Below the pieces are notes generated by a model. That model was not told where the DNA came from and ran no database searches. It saw nothing but the letters and a program-made list of their open reading frames with translations. A program made the translations under genes and the position numbers. From Candidatus Electrothrix rattekaaiensis (lineage in GTDB: Bacteria; Desulfobacterota; Desulfobulbia; Desulfobulbales; Desulfobulbaceae), in NCBI GenBank assembly GCA_032595675.1, contig JAVQMD010000004.1, forward strand, positions 53,903-117,902: DNA of 64,000 bases. Reading direction: 5' to 3'. Shown here one piece after another: positions 51,318 to 60,399 of this stretch; position 1 is the stretch's first letter, and the number at the start of each line of letters is the position of its first letter.

Positions 51318-52877
51318 ATGAAAAAATTAGGTTTGGGAATACAGGCATTATCAGAATTTAAAGATAATAACTTCATCTATGTGGATAAGACGGAGCATAT
51401 TCACAGGTTAATAGACGATGGAAAATACTATTTTCTTTCCCGTCCCCGGCGGTTCGGCAAATCGCTGCTGATCAATACGCTTAAAGAGCTGTTTGAAGGC
51501 AACCGCAGGGTCTTTCATGGCTGTTGGATTGAGGAGAGGTGGCATTGGCAGCAAAAAAATCCGGTCATAAAAATAGATTTTACCCAGGTCGAATACCGGG
51601 AACTGGGCTTGAAAAAGGCCTTGGATCAATATTTGCTCCGAACGGCGGAGCAGCACAAGATCATCTTGCAGGCGGAAACCTATGCAGGGAAATTCCTGGA
51701 ACTGATCAAAACATTGGGCCAGAAATCAGGGACGGTTATCTTGATTGATGAGTATGACAAGCCCATTATTGATTATCTGGAGGCATCAAACATACAGCAG
51801 GCCGAAGAAAATCGGGAAATCCTGAAAACCTTTTACGCCGGGGTAAAGGGGCTGGATGAGCATATCCGTTTTCTTCTGCTCACCGGTGTTTCCAAGTTCA
51901 GCCGCGTTTCGATTTTCAGCGATCTCAATCACCTCAGAGACCTGAGTATTTCAGAAAGCGGTGCTGGCTTGCTCGGCTATACTGAGCAGGAAATTAGGGA
52001 AAATTATCGACCCTATATCAAGAAGCTGGCTGACTGCTTCGGCACCACGGAAGACAAGATCATGGAGCAGGTCAAGACCTGGTATAACGGTTACTCCTGG
52101 GACGGCAGAACCTTTGTTTATAATCCCTATTCAACCCTGAGCCTTCTCTCCTCAAGGGCCTTTAAAAACTTCTGGTTCGAAACCGGTACCCCGACCTTTC
52201 TGATCCAACATATCAAGGAATCCGGGGTAAAGATCAATGAATCGTTGAATAAACCAGTGAAAGAAAATGCCTTTAACGCCTATGATATTGATAATCTCAA
52301 CACCACTGCTATTCTGTTTCAGACCGGTTATCTGACCGTCAAGCAATGGGACCGGCTGGAAAACACCTATGTGCTAGATTTCCCCAACCGGGAAGTGAAG
52401 GAGTCGTTCCTTGATTTTATGGTGAAAAACTACGCTGACAGCTCTGCCGAAGAGATGGGGCATATTGTCGCGGTGCTGACCGAGGCCTTGCGGATAAACG
52501 ATATCCGGCGGTTTTTTGAGGCCATGCAGGCCCTGTTCAGCTCCATCACGGCAAAACAGCTGGAAAAAGTAAAGGCGTACGAAGGGTTTTATCATTCGAT
52601 CATCTATATCACCCTGAAGATGCTCGGGGTTCGGATCGACTGCGAGGTACAGTCCAGCTTTGGGGCCACTGATGCGGTGATCAAGAACGAGGAGTATATT
52701 TACGTTATTGAATTCAAAATGGGAACCGCTGAGGAGGCCCTGCGCCAGATCAAAGAAAAACGATATTGCGCTCCGTTTGCCGCTGACGGGCGGGCGGTTA
52801 TCATGGTTGGGATCGGGATTAATAAAGGGGTGCGGAACTTGACGGATTTTGTGACGGGGCCTGCGGATTGCCGATGA
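51318..52877 (+). CDS. P-loop ATPase-like protein with C-terminal PD-(D/E)XK nuclease domain
   Basis: The ATG at 51318 gives 519 residues. The N-terminal AAA-ATPase-like domain has RPRRFGKS at 42-49 (Walker A) and ILIDEYDKP with D144/E145 (Walker B). The C-terminal domain has D452 and E465-F-K467, the PD-(D/E)XK nuclease core. Such proteins occur in many copies in some bacteria, and their role is unknown; a mobile or defence link is often suspected. The last codons (PADCR, stop) lie in the repeated nqrF tail, so the natural C-terminus may have been cut or altered. Confidence 0.85.
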   Translation: MKKLGLGIQALSEFKDNNFIYVDKTEHIHRLIDDGKYYFLSRPRRFGKSLLINTLKELFEGNRRVFHGCWIEERWHWQQKNPVIKIDFTQVEYRELGLKKALDQYLLRTAEQHKIILQAETYAGKFLELIKTLGQKSGTVILIDEYDKPIIDYLEASNIQQAEENREILKTFYAGVKGLDEHIRFLLLTGVSKFSRVSIFSDLNHLRDLSISESGAGLLGYTEQEIRENYRPYIKKLADCFGTTEDKIMEQVKTWYNGYSWDGRTFVYNPYSTLSLLSSRAFKNFWFETGTPTFLIQHIKESGVKINESLNKPVKENAFNAYDIDNLNTTAILFQTGYLTVKQWDRLENTYVLDFPNREVKESFLDFMVKNYADSSAEEMGHIVAVLTEALRINDIRRFFEAMQALFSSITAKQLEKVKAYEGFYHSIIYITLKMLGVRIDCEVQSSFGATDAVIKNEEYIYVIEFKMGTAEEALRQIKEKRYCAPFAADGRAVIMVGIGINKGVRNLTDFVTGPADCR

Positions 52878-52957
52878 TGCCCCCCGTCTCTGGTCAAGAT
52901 GCTGATTGATCTGGGGGTGGAAGAGGACAGCATTTATATGGATGACTTCGGGGGATG
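52862..52957 (+). pseudogene. Second, diverged copy of the 3' end of nqrF
   Basis: The stretch matches the end of nqrF (about 51050-51143) with scattered substitutions: CTGGTCAA(G/A)ATGCTGATTG, then GTGGAAGAGGA and ACTTCGGGGGATGATGA. It encodes the same closing residues ([13 protein letters not shown], then DDFGG) but has no front part. It marks a duplicated boundary around the ATPase/nuclease gene. Confidence 0.75.
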
Positions 52958-53136
52958 ATGAGGATTTTCTTGCTTACTGCCGGGTTTAGTTTTATTGTTA
53001 TTCTTGTTGCTGCTTTGATTATTAATTTTAGTAAACGGCGGCAGCGTAAATCTCCGCATGAGTTGACTGGGATGTGTCATCGGAGTGGGGGGTGGTTTGT
53101 TCTTCTTGTGGGGAGGAGGAGCCAAATTCCCTGTGA
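52955..53136 (+). pseudogene. nqrM: Second nqrM-like copy, frameshifted in a G run
   Basis: The frame starts MMRIFLLTAGFSFIVILVAA and keeps the membrane helix and SKRRQRKSPHELTGMCHRSGG of the first copy. At 53087-53092 it has six G where the first copy has seven. Reading with seven G gives GGVVCSSCGEEEPNSL and a TGA at 53134-53136, a 60-residue protein with a CxxC tail closer to a metal-binding end; as it stands the frame runs on to 53164. It is a frameshift or a homopolymer sequencing error. Confidence 0.65.
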
Positions 53137-53160
53137 TCAATTACATTTAACAGCAGAAAT

Positions 53161-54219
53161 ATGAATAAAAAAACAACAGTACTGTTTATTATTGTCATTT
53201 TAGCAATATCTGGATGCGGAATGATCGCTGGAGGAATAGTAACATTAAACCTGCCATCATCAAAATATTCAAGAATAGATAAAGGAATTGATGAATATTA
53301 TTCAACAATAAACGATATAGATGGCGTTGTTGTTAAAGACAAATTAGGTACTTACTACCATAAAAAAATAGATCGGAATTTATTCCTTAAGTTTGTAATG
53401 TTAAATGAAGACTTTACAGCACTAAGACACATATTATCTAGCTCATACGGGATAATGGAGCCCGTATATTCATATGATGAAAACGTTAATCTATACCTTA
53501 ATTGGAAAGAAACTGAAAGAAGATACAAATATTTTACAAATGAATTGGGACTTAAACTTTCTCCATTAAATAATTCTATGGAATACCATAAATTAATCAT
53601 AGCGTCAGCAAAAGACATGCTTGATATTCACAGGAAATCAGGAGGGTTTGCTATAGGATTTGCTTCATTTTCTGGGGAAAATGGCTTGTATAATCCAAAA
53701 TATTTTGAAAAAATTATATCAAAAATAATTAAAAATGAGACTTATATTATAAGCAACACAAACACACCAGCATATTATTTTCAAGTCATAGATAATGATG
53801 GGGCTGAAAAAGCCCTACATAAGAGAACAAGCGCAGCTACATTTAATGCTATAGCAAATGACTTAATGCTACCTAATCATTATTCAATAAACTTTGTGCC
53901 GATTGATTATTTTATGCATCTAAGCAAAGGTGGCGGAAGTCGTTCGTACTCAGGATGCTCCTTTACCTCTAAGGAGGCAGAGACAAAACAAGCTGAATTC
54001 TTTACAGATTACACAGCGATACCTTACATTAGCGCAATAAATATGGTGATAAAAGAGAAAAATATGGCATACCAAAAAAAGTCCAAACAAAGGTATTTAC
54101 ATGAGTTAAATAAATATAAGAGCAGGCAGGGGCTAGCAGAAGAGGCATGCAAGATCGGATTCAAAGAAATAGGCCTCTCAGGTTTCATCGAGTCTCAAAG
54201 ATTACAGGTTAACAAGTGA
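53161..54219 (+). CDS. Unrecognised lipoprotein of the caspase/CHAT cluster
   Basis: The 352-residue protein opens with a lipoprotein signal (VLFIIVILAISGC, lipid cysteine at 19), so it should be held in the membrane facing the periplasm. The rest is mainly polar and helical with no motif I recognise. Its DNA is strongly AT-rich compared with nqr and the ribosomal genes. The TGA overlaps the GTG of the next gene (GTGA), so the two are translationally coupled and probably work together. Confidence 0.75.
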   Translation: MNKKTTVLFIIVILAISGCGMIAGGIVTLNLPSSKYSRIDKGIDEYYSTINDIDGVVVKDKLGTYYHKKIDRNLFLKFVMLNEDFTALRHILSSSYGIMEPVYSYDENVNLYLNWKETERRYKYFTNELGLKLSPLNNSMEYHKLIIASAKDMLDIHRKSGGFAIGFASFSGENGLYNPKYFEKIISKIIKNETYIISNTNTPAYYFQVIDNDGAEKALHKRTSAATFNAIANDLMLPNHYSINFVPIDYFMHLSKGGGSRSYSGCSFTSKEAETKQAEFFTDYTAIPYISAINMVIKEKNMAYQKKSKQRYLHELNKYKSRQGLAEEACKIGFKEIGLSGFIESQRLQVNK

Positions 54220-56369
54220 GAACCATTAAACTTTTATGCTATTTTTTTGTATTGTTTACTACTTTATTAAAATCTGGTTGCGCCAACACTCCAACGTATG
54301 GTGTACAAGACAACGATACAGAAAAACAAATAAATCGTATTAACAAAATAATAGATCTTCGCGAAACATCACATGATTACGATGCGTTAGAAAAGTATTT
54401 ACTAGAAAATCTTGTTGCTTTTTCAGACGATAAATACGCAAAACCAAGAATATTATTTGAATTAGCTGACATATATAGTTATCAATTGTTAGATATAGAA
54501 AAGGCTATTAAGCTTGATGAAGAATTACTCAAACAAACAATAGAAGATATTGATACCAAAAAAGGATATGCTCCTACATATAAAGTAGCAAACGAAACTA
54601 TACTAGGAGAAAATCCATACATCGAAAATTATGTAAAAATAAAAAAAGAAAACATAGTGAAAATTGTAAAAAAAAGACTATCTAAAAATAAAAAACTTCT
54701 CAAAGGAGATAGAACATTATCATATAAATACAGTCTATCAGATTTGAAAAGTCATATCTCGACAGTGAGAAATGACTTATCAAAGCAATCTATCAGTAAC
54801 ATCGATAGAAAAATGCTAATCTCAAGACTTATTAAGGCTGAATATGAAATAAAGAAACTTAGTCCAACATTCGAATATGATGCATATTCATACCTTATGA
54901 ATGGAGGCTTATCAAACAAAGATGTCGACCTAAGAGAAATAGATTTCTTAAGTCTTTCTGATTATCTAATTGGTACATATAAACAAACTAATAATATAAA
55001 TTTTGCAGAATCGGCATTAAATGTTATCTACCTCCCGTATAGCAACCTAAAAAAATCTGAATATAGATGGAGATATAACTCTATAGTAAATGAATACATT
55101 TCTATCTTAATAGATGCTAATTATGCTAAGAAAAACTATGAAGATATGCTTTACTATATCTCCCTTAATAAATCAAGAATGATTCTTGAAGAGCAGCTAT
55201 CGATCAATGATAATGAAGATGGTTTTATAAAAAGCCTCTTTTTTAGTACAAAAGTAGAAAAAAAGAATAATCAAAATTACCCTACAAAACAATTCTTCAG
55301 ACAGAAACTATCGAGTATTGATAACTACCTGGATTTCTATATTAACGGTACATATTCTAAGAAAAAGGTAACGTTCTCTAGCTTGGGGGGAGCATTTAAG
55401 AGTCAACGAACAATTCGGGATTTTAGCATAAAATCAAATGATGCGTACCGTGATGGATTTACAGAATCCTTTGCTCTCGCGACCTATATAAGGAGAGGAA
55501 AAATCTTTGCTGTTGAAAAGATTTCAGAAAAAAAACTTAAGAAATTAAAACAGCAAGTAAACTCTTCTCTGCGTGACATCGTCTCGCACAAAAAAGACGT
55601 TCAGCCCTCCCCAATACTAAGAGAGTTAAGTTATAATTTTTCATTACCCTCTTTTACAAAGGTAAGTCCAGACAAATGGTTAGCTCGCCATCCTCTTACG
55701 TTTCATCTAAATACAAACGTGGTTCGCTCGGTAAATATCATAATGAATAGTGAAGACACTTATGTTAACGATATAAATGTACTTGGTTTTTTCAATCCAA
55801 CACTGGACTTAACAGGAGCAGAGGAAGAAGCGGAGGCTATTCAGGAACATATACCAAATGCTCAATTATTTATGCGTGAAAACGCTACACTCAACAGATT
55901 AAACACAGAAAAAAACTTCAATATTATTCACTTATCTATGCACGGCAAATTTAATGCCCAGCAGCCTCAATTTTCGAAATTATTTTTTGCTGGTTCTAAA
56001 CCGGGGGAAGCCACTAATGATCCTAACGCATTATATGCAAGGGATATGAACAACCTACCCTCTTTAAGAAATAAAAAATTGATCTTTGCTGCTGCTTGTG
56101 AAACGGGAATAATATCTGCTGATAAAAACAACGAAAGTGAGTTAATGGGAATATTGCGCCCCCTCACAGCTTCACATAACAAAAATATCATATTATCACT
56201 GTGGAAAGTTGATGATGAAGCAACTAAAGACTTTGTATCTGTATTTTACAGCCAATTAGAAAAAAAACATAACATCCTAGAATCCTTTATCTTTTCTCAA
56301 AATAAAATACGGTCGGCATATCCGCACCCTTACTATTGGGCAGCATTCTACTTATCTCAATCTAATTAA
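54216..56369 (+). CDS. CHAT-domain protease, probable lipoprotein
   Basis: The 717-residue protein starts at a GTG overlapping the previous stop. It has an export signal ending LLKSGC (a lipobox with an unusual lysine at -3), a helical, repeat-like middle region, and a C-terminal CHAT (caspase-like) domain from about residue 500. The predicted catalytic pair is H576 in IIHLSMHGKF and C628 in IFAAACETG, both present. The end YYWAAFYLSQ is typical for CHAT. An exported CHAT protease next to a caspase is unusual. Substrate unknown; the lipoprotein before it is a candidate partner. Confidence 0.85.
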   Translation: MRTIKLLCYFFVLFTTLLKSGCANTPTYGVQDNDTEKQINRINKIIDLRETSHDYDALEKYLLENLVAFSDDKYAKPRILFELADIYSYQLLDIEKAIKLDEELLKQTIEDIDTKKGYAPTYKVANETILGENPYIENYVKIKKENIVKIVKKRLSKNKKLLKGDRTLSYKYSLSDLKSHISTVRNDLSKQSISNIDRKMLISRLIKAEYEIKKLSPTFEYDAYSYLMNGGLSNKDVDLREIDFLSLSDYLIGTYKQTNNINFAESALNVIYLPYSNLKKSEYRWRYNSIVNEYISILIDANYAKKNYEDMLYYISLNKSRMILEEQLSINDNEDGFIKSLFFSTKVEKKNNQNYPTKQFFRQKLSSIDNYLDFYINGTYSKKKVTFSSLGGAFKSQRTIRDFSIKSNDAYRDGFTESFALATYIRRGKIFAVEKISEKKLKKLKQQVNSSLRDIVSHKKDVQPSPILRELSYNFSLPSFTKVSPDKWLARHPLTFHLNTNVVRSVNIIMNSEDTYVNDINVLGFFNPTLDLTGAEEEAEAIQEHIPNAQLFMRENATLNRLNTEKNFNIIHLSMHGKFNAQQPQFSKLFFAGSKPGEATNDPNALYARDMNNLPSLRNKKLIFAAACETGIISADKNNESELMGILRPLTASHNKNIILSLWKVDDEATKDFVSVFYSQLEKKHNILESFIFSQNKIRSAYPHPYYWAAFYLSQSN

Positions 56370-56610
56370 TTAGTTATTTAAAAAAATAGTAACTTCTCAA
56401 TAAATGGTGGTAATTAATAAAATCAGGGGTTTATAGCAGGGAAAATATTAAGCCATGCAGAATACATACTAATATTCAAAGCTCGATATATCAACGAGTT
56501 AAATATTTACGCCGCATAACAACGTATAATATTGCCCATAAATTATGGCATATACCCGTTGAAATCGTTCACAGCCACCACTTATTGATAAGTTACAAAA
56601 AATATTACTT
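56370..56610 (+). other. Gap before the caspase gene
   Basis: These 241 AT-rich bases hold no gene. A short palindrome CCATAA-A-TTATGG (near 56536-56548) and a TATAAT (56528 region) are present, but no matching -35 element is clear. The caspase gene may have its own promoter here. Confidence 0.35.
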
Positions 56611-58089
56611 ATGAAGAACAAATATATTTTTCAACTCGCTCTTTTTATATCAATATTACCATCTCTTGTATTCGCTAAAAACTACGCTCTGATAATGGGG
56701 ATATCAAATTATCCTGTTCAACCATTACCAGGTGTAAAGAAAGACATAATTAGTGCTTCACATATATCAAAAATATTTGGGATAGATCCTGAAAATATCA
56801 CAACGAAAAAAGACAACGAATTAACCCTTAATGGAATGTACAGTACACTCCTTGAATTCGAAAATAAAATAACCAACGCCGATAAAGTCTTTATTTATTT
56901 TTCCGGACATGGAACCCGCTACAGTGATCCTTCGACTAATCTAGGTTGCGAACAAGCAATTGTTACCCAAGACATGAAATATATTAATAAAAATGAGCTG
57001 CTCGACAGGCTAACAAGAATATCAGCAAAGTCAAAGAAAACTTTCGTCTTTTTAGATAGTTGTTTTTCAGGAGGAATGGCTACAAGAGGCAAAGGCCTTC
57101 TTAGAAGAGGAGTGCCAACTATTAAGTTTTTTGCCCTAGGTCAAGACGCTGCTTGCTCATCTATAACAAATTTAAGGTCACGACCTACTCGTGATTTTGG
57201 TATAAAAAAATCTCAAGCTACCCCAAATTATTATTTATTACTTTCTGCCGCATCGGATGAGATTGCTATCGACGGAGGAGCTACTTATGGTGGGGTAGCT
57301 ACTTCCGCCTTTTACAAGTGTGTAAGTCAGCAGATAACACGAGACTTAAACAATGATACTATTATTACTTTGCGAGAAACAAAAAAATGCGCGCAAGAGC
57401 AGGTTAATAAATTAATAAGCAAATTTAAAATGGATGATAATAATTTTCCTTATACAAAACAGACTCTATTTGATAGCAGTGGCCCTGGGGGGAATATACC
57501 AATTGCGTTTAAAGCACAAAATACGACTCATTCATTCAAAACAGACTCGTTAGGAACTTCCAATTCGTTAAATTCATTTGAACTACTCAACAGTATTCAA
57601 CAAGGTGCCGATGCCACTCACTTAGTGACTATCGATCCTTCCAGAAAAAAATTTAGAATCGGTCGTGATGGCTTAAGAATGACAATCAAAACAAATAAGG
57701 ATGGTTATCTTACAATTCTATCTGCAGGATCAAGTGGAAAAATATTTAGGCTATTTCCAAACGAACTTGACTCACAGAATCAGATTACAGCGAATAGAGA
57801 ATGTGTTCTCCCTCGGAGTAACTGGGAAATACCCGCAAATGGCCCTGAGGGGACAGATCGTTTTTTAGCAATTGTTTCGGATAACCCCTATTTATTTGGA
57901 GACATTGGAAGCCCAGCTGGTCCCTTTTCAAGGCTTGAAAATACTCCTCATGGAGCGAAAATGCTCGTTGACAAGCTCTTAAATATATCTGGGCATTACA
58001 AATTCACGACGAGAGATTTTGTCATAAAAAAGAATTCGTACGTTGATAATTACGGAGCGGGAGTAATGGATGTCGAAGAGGTATTCTAA
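56611..58089 (+). CDS. Exported caspase-family (C14) protease with DUF4384-like C-terminal region
   Basis: The 492-residue protein has a signal peptide (MKNKYIFQLALFISILPSLVFA), then a caspase fold: YALIMGISNYP, the catalytic H100 in YFSGHGTR and C151 in FLDSCFSGG. From about residue 350 a beta-rich region (IKTNKDGYLTILSAGSSGKI, then RLFPNE) resembles DUF4384, often found fused to caspases. The family cleaves after basic residues in known prokaryotic members; the target here is unknown. It would act in the periplasm. No clear ribosome binding site precedes the ATG. Confidence 0.88.
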   Translation: MKNKYIFQLALFISILPSLVFAKNYALIMGISNYPVQPLPGVKKDIISASHISKIFGIDPENITTKKDNELTLNGMYSTLLEFENKITNADKVFIYFSGHGTRYSDPSTNLGCEQAIVTQDMKYINKNELLDRLTRISAKSKKTFVFLDSCFSGGMATRGKGLLRRGVPTIKFFALGQDAACSSITNLRSRPTRDFGIKKSQATPNYYLLLSAASDEIAIDGGATYGGVATSAFYKCVSQQITRDLNNDTIITLRETKKCAQEQVNKLISKFKMDDNNFPYTKQTLFDSSGPGGNIPIAFKAQNTTHSFKTDSLGTSNSLNSFELLNSIQQGADATHLVTIDPSRKKFRIGRDGLRMTIKTNKDGYLTILSAGSSGKIFRLFPNELDSQNQITANRECVLPRSNWEIPANGPEGTDRFLAIVSDNPYLFGDIGSPAGPFSRLENTPHGAKMLVDKLLNISGHYKFTTRDFVIKKNSYVDNYGAGVMDVEEVF

Positions 58090-58152
58090 CCCTGCACTCT
58101 AAGAATATTATTTTTACAAAGCAATTACTAAAATCACTACCAATCTCAGTAA

Positions 58153-58848
58153 ATGAATAAAGATCTTTATCCTGTAATAATGGCATTAATAGCCGGAGGT
58201 TCTGCGATAGCAGGTAGTTTAGGTGGAGTAATGCTCCAAAACAGAAATACAGAAAATTCGGAGCTAGAAAAGCGTAAGACAATTACCTTCAATAAAGTAA
58301 TAAACAGCGACGAAAAAGGTGGTCTTGCAGAACAAATTGAAAAGGCGATTAATTCTGGATTACTTCCTGACCCTGATAATAAAATTTTATCCGCAATTAA
58401 AGAAAAATCTTCCAAGATAGATTGTGGACTTTCAGTAGAGTTATCCAAATTTACTTATCCGTTCGGTGAAAAAATAGACTTGCAAGTTAGTACCAAGCAA
58501 TCATGTTATCTTTTGATCATTTCTATGGACACAAAAGGAGAAATATCAAAACTATATCCTTCTTCTTATGAAGAAAGCAAAAAGAAGGTACATAATATTA
58601 ACTTTCTTAATGATAGCTCTCCAATTATTGCTTCTCCACCTGAAGGGGCTAACATCATTTTTTTTATGGCATCAGCACAAAAAATTACTCTAACATCTAA
58701 TGAGCCCATCCCCATGTCACGAGGAGTGATAAGAACAAACGCTACTTCACCCGCCGAGGGAGCAGTGGATATCTTAAAAATGACCCAAGAAAATAAAGCA
58801 TTAAATGCTTTAGTAAGGGTTGTGCATACATACAACCTGAATCCGTGA
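58153..58848 (+). CDS. Membrane-anchored DUF4384-like protein
   Basis: The 231-residue protein has an N-terminal glycine-rich membrane helix (VIMALIAGGSAIAGSLGGVM) and a C-terminal domain with FGEKIDLQVSTKQSCYLLII and ISKLYPSS, similar to the beta region at the end of the caspase before it. It could anchor or regulate the caspase through related domains; this is inference. Same AT-rich composition and strand as the three genes upstream, 63 bases after the caspase. Confidence 0.7.
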   Translation: MNKDLYPVIMALIAGGSAIAGSLGGVMLQNRNTENSELEKRKTITFNKVINSDEKGGLAEQIEKAINSGLLPDPDNKILSAIKEKSSKIDCGLSVELSKFTYPFGEKIDLQVSTKQSCYLLIISMDTKGEISKLYPSSYEESKKKVHNINFLNDSSPIIASPPEGANIIFFMASAQKITLTSNEPIPMSRGVIRTNATSPAEGAVDILKMTQENKALNALVRVVHTYNLNP

Positions 58849-58865
58849 CGCTGTAAGTCGCACTT

Positions 58866-58895
58866 TCCCTCTCGGAGGGATAACCGGTTTTTTTT
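58866..58895 (+). terminator. Weak terminator after the caspase cluster
   Basis: TCCCTC-TCG-GAGGGA forms a 6-bp stem, followed after seven bases (TAACCGG) by eight T. The gap between stem and T run makes it imperfect. It lies 18 bases after the DUF4384-like gene and 15 bases before the 3' end of the group II intron on the other strand. Confidence 0.45.
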
Positions 58896-59017
58896 GCAAG
58901 AATAAATAAGGTAGAGTAGAGCACTGATCCAGCAGTTATCTTCGCCCTTCTAAAGACGCCTCGCCGCACGCGGCTACTACGTGTACCAAGAACTTACTTC
59001 CTCAATGCTCCCTCATC

Positions 59018-59051
59018 AAACCGTGCGTGCGGTTTTCCCGCACACGGCTTT
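59018..59051 (-). ncRNA. Group II intron domain V
   Basis: The 34-base hairpin has the AGC catalytic triad (AAAGCCGTGTGCGG), a GAAA-type loop and the return arm CCGCACGCACGGTTT with the usual two-base bulge. This is the most conserved group II intron element and lies 10 bases after the reverse transcriptase stop. Confidence 0.9.
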
Positions 59052-59061
59052 CCGATGCTCT

Positions 59062-60399
59062 TCATACCGAGGCATGCGCCGAACTCCAGCCCGCTTTTCC
59101 AGAAACCTTGTACAGCCCGTAACGCTCATAGAGGTCACGGCGAGGAAATCGACATAAAGCCGCTTTCCTATCCCTGACCTTATGGCGCTTCATCAGGTGT
59201 ATTCTCAGTCGGTCTTCCGCATGTTGCCTCGCCTTGCTCATCGCCATACTTGAGTTCCGAAAGTGAAAATAGTTCACCCAGCCACGAAGACCACGGTTTA
59301 CGTTATTCACCACATCACTCAGAGGGATGCAGGTCAGCTTCCTGTCTGTCAGTTCCGTCAGCCTCGCCTTAACTTTCTTCAGCGACTTATCCGACGGTCG
59401 TACATTGGGATACGGTTTACCGCTTCGAGCACCCCGACTCATCTGAATTGTAAAACCAAGAAAATCGAAACCTGTTGCAGCGGCGTCCACGACGTGCGTC
59501 TTGTCCTCATTGAGTTTAAGATCAAGCCGTTTCAACACATTATGCACCACTTCCATTGGTTTCTCTACATCGCCTCGACACATTACCACAAAATCATCCG
59601 CATAACGGACAATATGCGCCCCCAACTTGAACTTGAGGTTGCGTCGTTGCCATACACGATCCAGAATATGCAGGTAGCAGTTAGCCAACAACGGTGAGAT
59701 CACACCACCTTGCGGTGTACCTTTCCGATTGCCTTTCCCGCCTCCTACAGTTTTCTTCTTTCCACAATCATTTTCTCCAATCACAGGTGCCTTAAGCCAC
59801 TGCTTAATGAGGTGCAGGACACTCCCATCAACAATGCGTTCAGCCACTACGATCAGTAGTTTATTATGTGGTATCGTGTCAAAGTACTTCGACAAATCAG
59901 CGTCTATGACTTTCGTGTAGCCAGCCCAGAGCGTATTGGCAATATCATCCACGGCATTGTGGGCCGACCTTTTAGGACGAAATCCGTATGAGTGCTCACA
60001 GAAATCCGCCTCAAAAATCGGCTCAATAACCAGTTTCACTGCCATTTGCACAACCCGATCCCGAATAGTCGGAATACCCAGCGGACGAAACTCTCCGTTA
60101 CCTTTGGGTATCATGACACGGCGAACAGGCTGGGCCTGGTATTTTCTTTCCTTCAGATCATGGGCAAGCTCCCGAAGAAACGTCCCTACCCCTACCCCGC
60201 CCTCTATGGCCTTGAAGCTCACCCCGTCTACTCCAGGGCTTCCTCCATTGGCACGAACAAGCCTCCAGGCGTGATTGAGAACATCAGCCCGAAAAATCTT
60301 GTCGTAAAGTGCGTAGAAGCGATAGGCCGGTTCCTGCTTGGCCTTGATATACAGCTTCCTCTGTAGCGTCCTGATCTTTTCCGGGGTGACTAGCGACAT
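59062..60399 (-). CDS. ltrA: Group II intron reverse transcriptase/maturase
   Basis: The ATG at 60399 gives 445 residues opening MSLVTPEKIRTLQRKLY. The reverse transcriptase fingers and palm are complete: GVDGVS, RPLGIPTIRDRVVQ, YGFRPKRSAH, GTPQGGVISPLLAN and the active-site YADD at 266-269. The maturase X/thumb region (NRGLRGWVNYFHF) follows. There is no HNH endonuclease domain at the C-terminus, as in several bacterial intron classes. It should promote splicing and retrohoming. Confidence 0.95.
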   Translation of the reverse strand: MSLVTPEKIRTLQRKLYIKAKQEPAYRFYALYDKIFRADVLNHAWRLVRANGGSPGVDGVSFKAIEGGVGVGTFLRELAHDLKERKYQAQPVRRVMIPKGNGEFRPLGIPTIRDRVVQMAVKLVIEPIFEADFCEHSYGFRPKRSAHNAVDDIANTLWAGYTKVIDADLSKYFDTIPHNKLLIVVAERIVDGSVLHLIKQWLKAPVIGENDCGKKKTVGGGKGNRKGTPQGGVISPLLANCYLHILDRVWQRRNLKFKLGAHIVRYADDFVVMCRGDVEKPMEVVHNVLKRLDLKLNEDKTHVVDAAATGFDFLGFTIQMSRGARSGKPYPNVRPSDKSLKKVKARLTELTDRKLTCIPLSDVVNNVNRGLRGWVNYFHFRNSSMAMSKARQHAEDRLRIHLMKRHKVRDRKAALCRFPRRDLYERYGLYKVSGKAGWSSAHASV

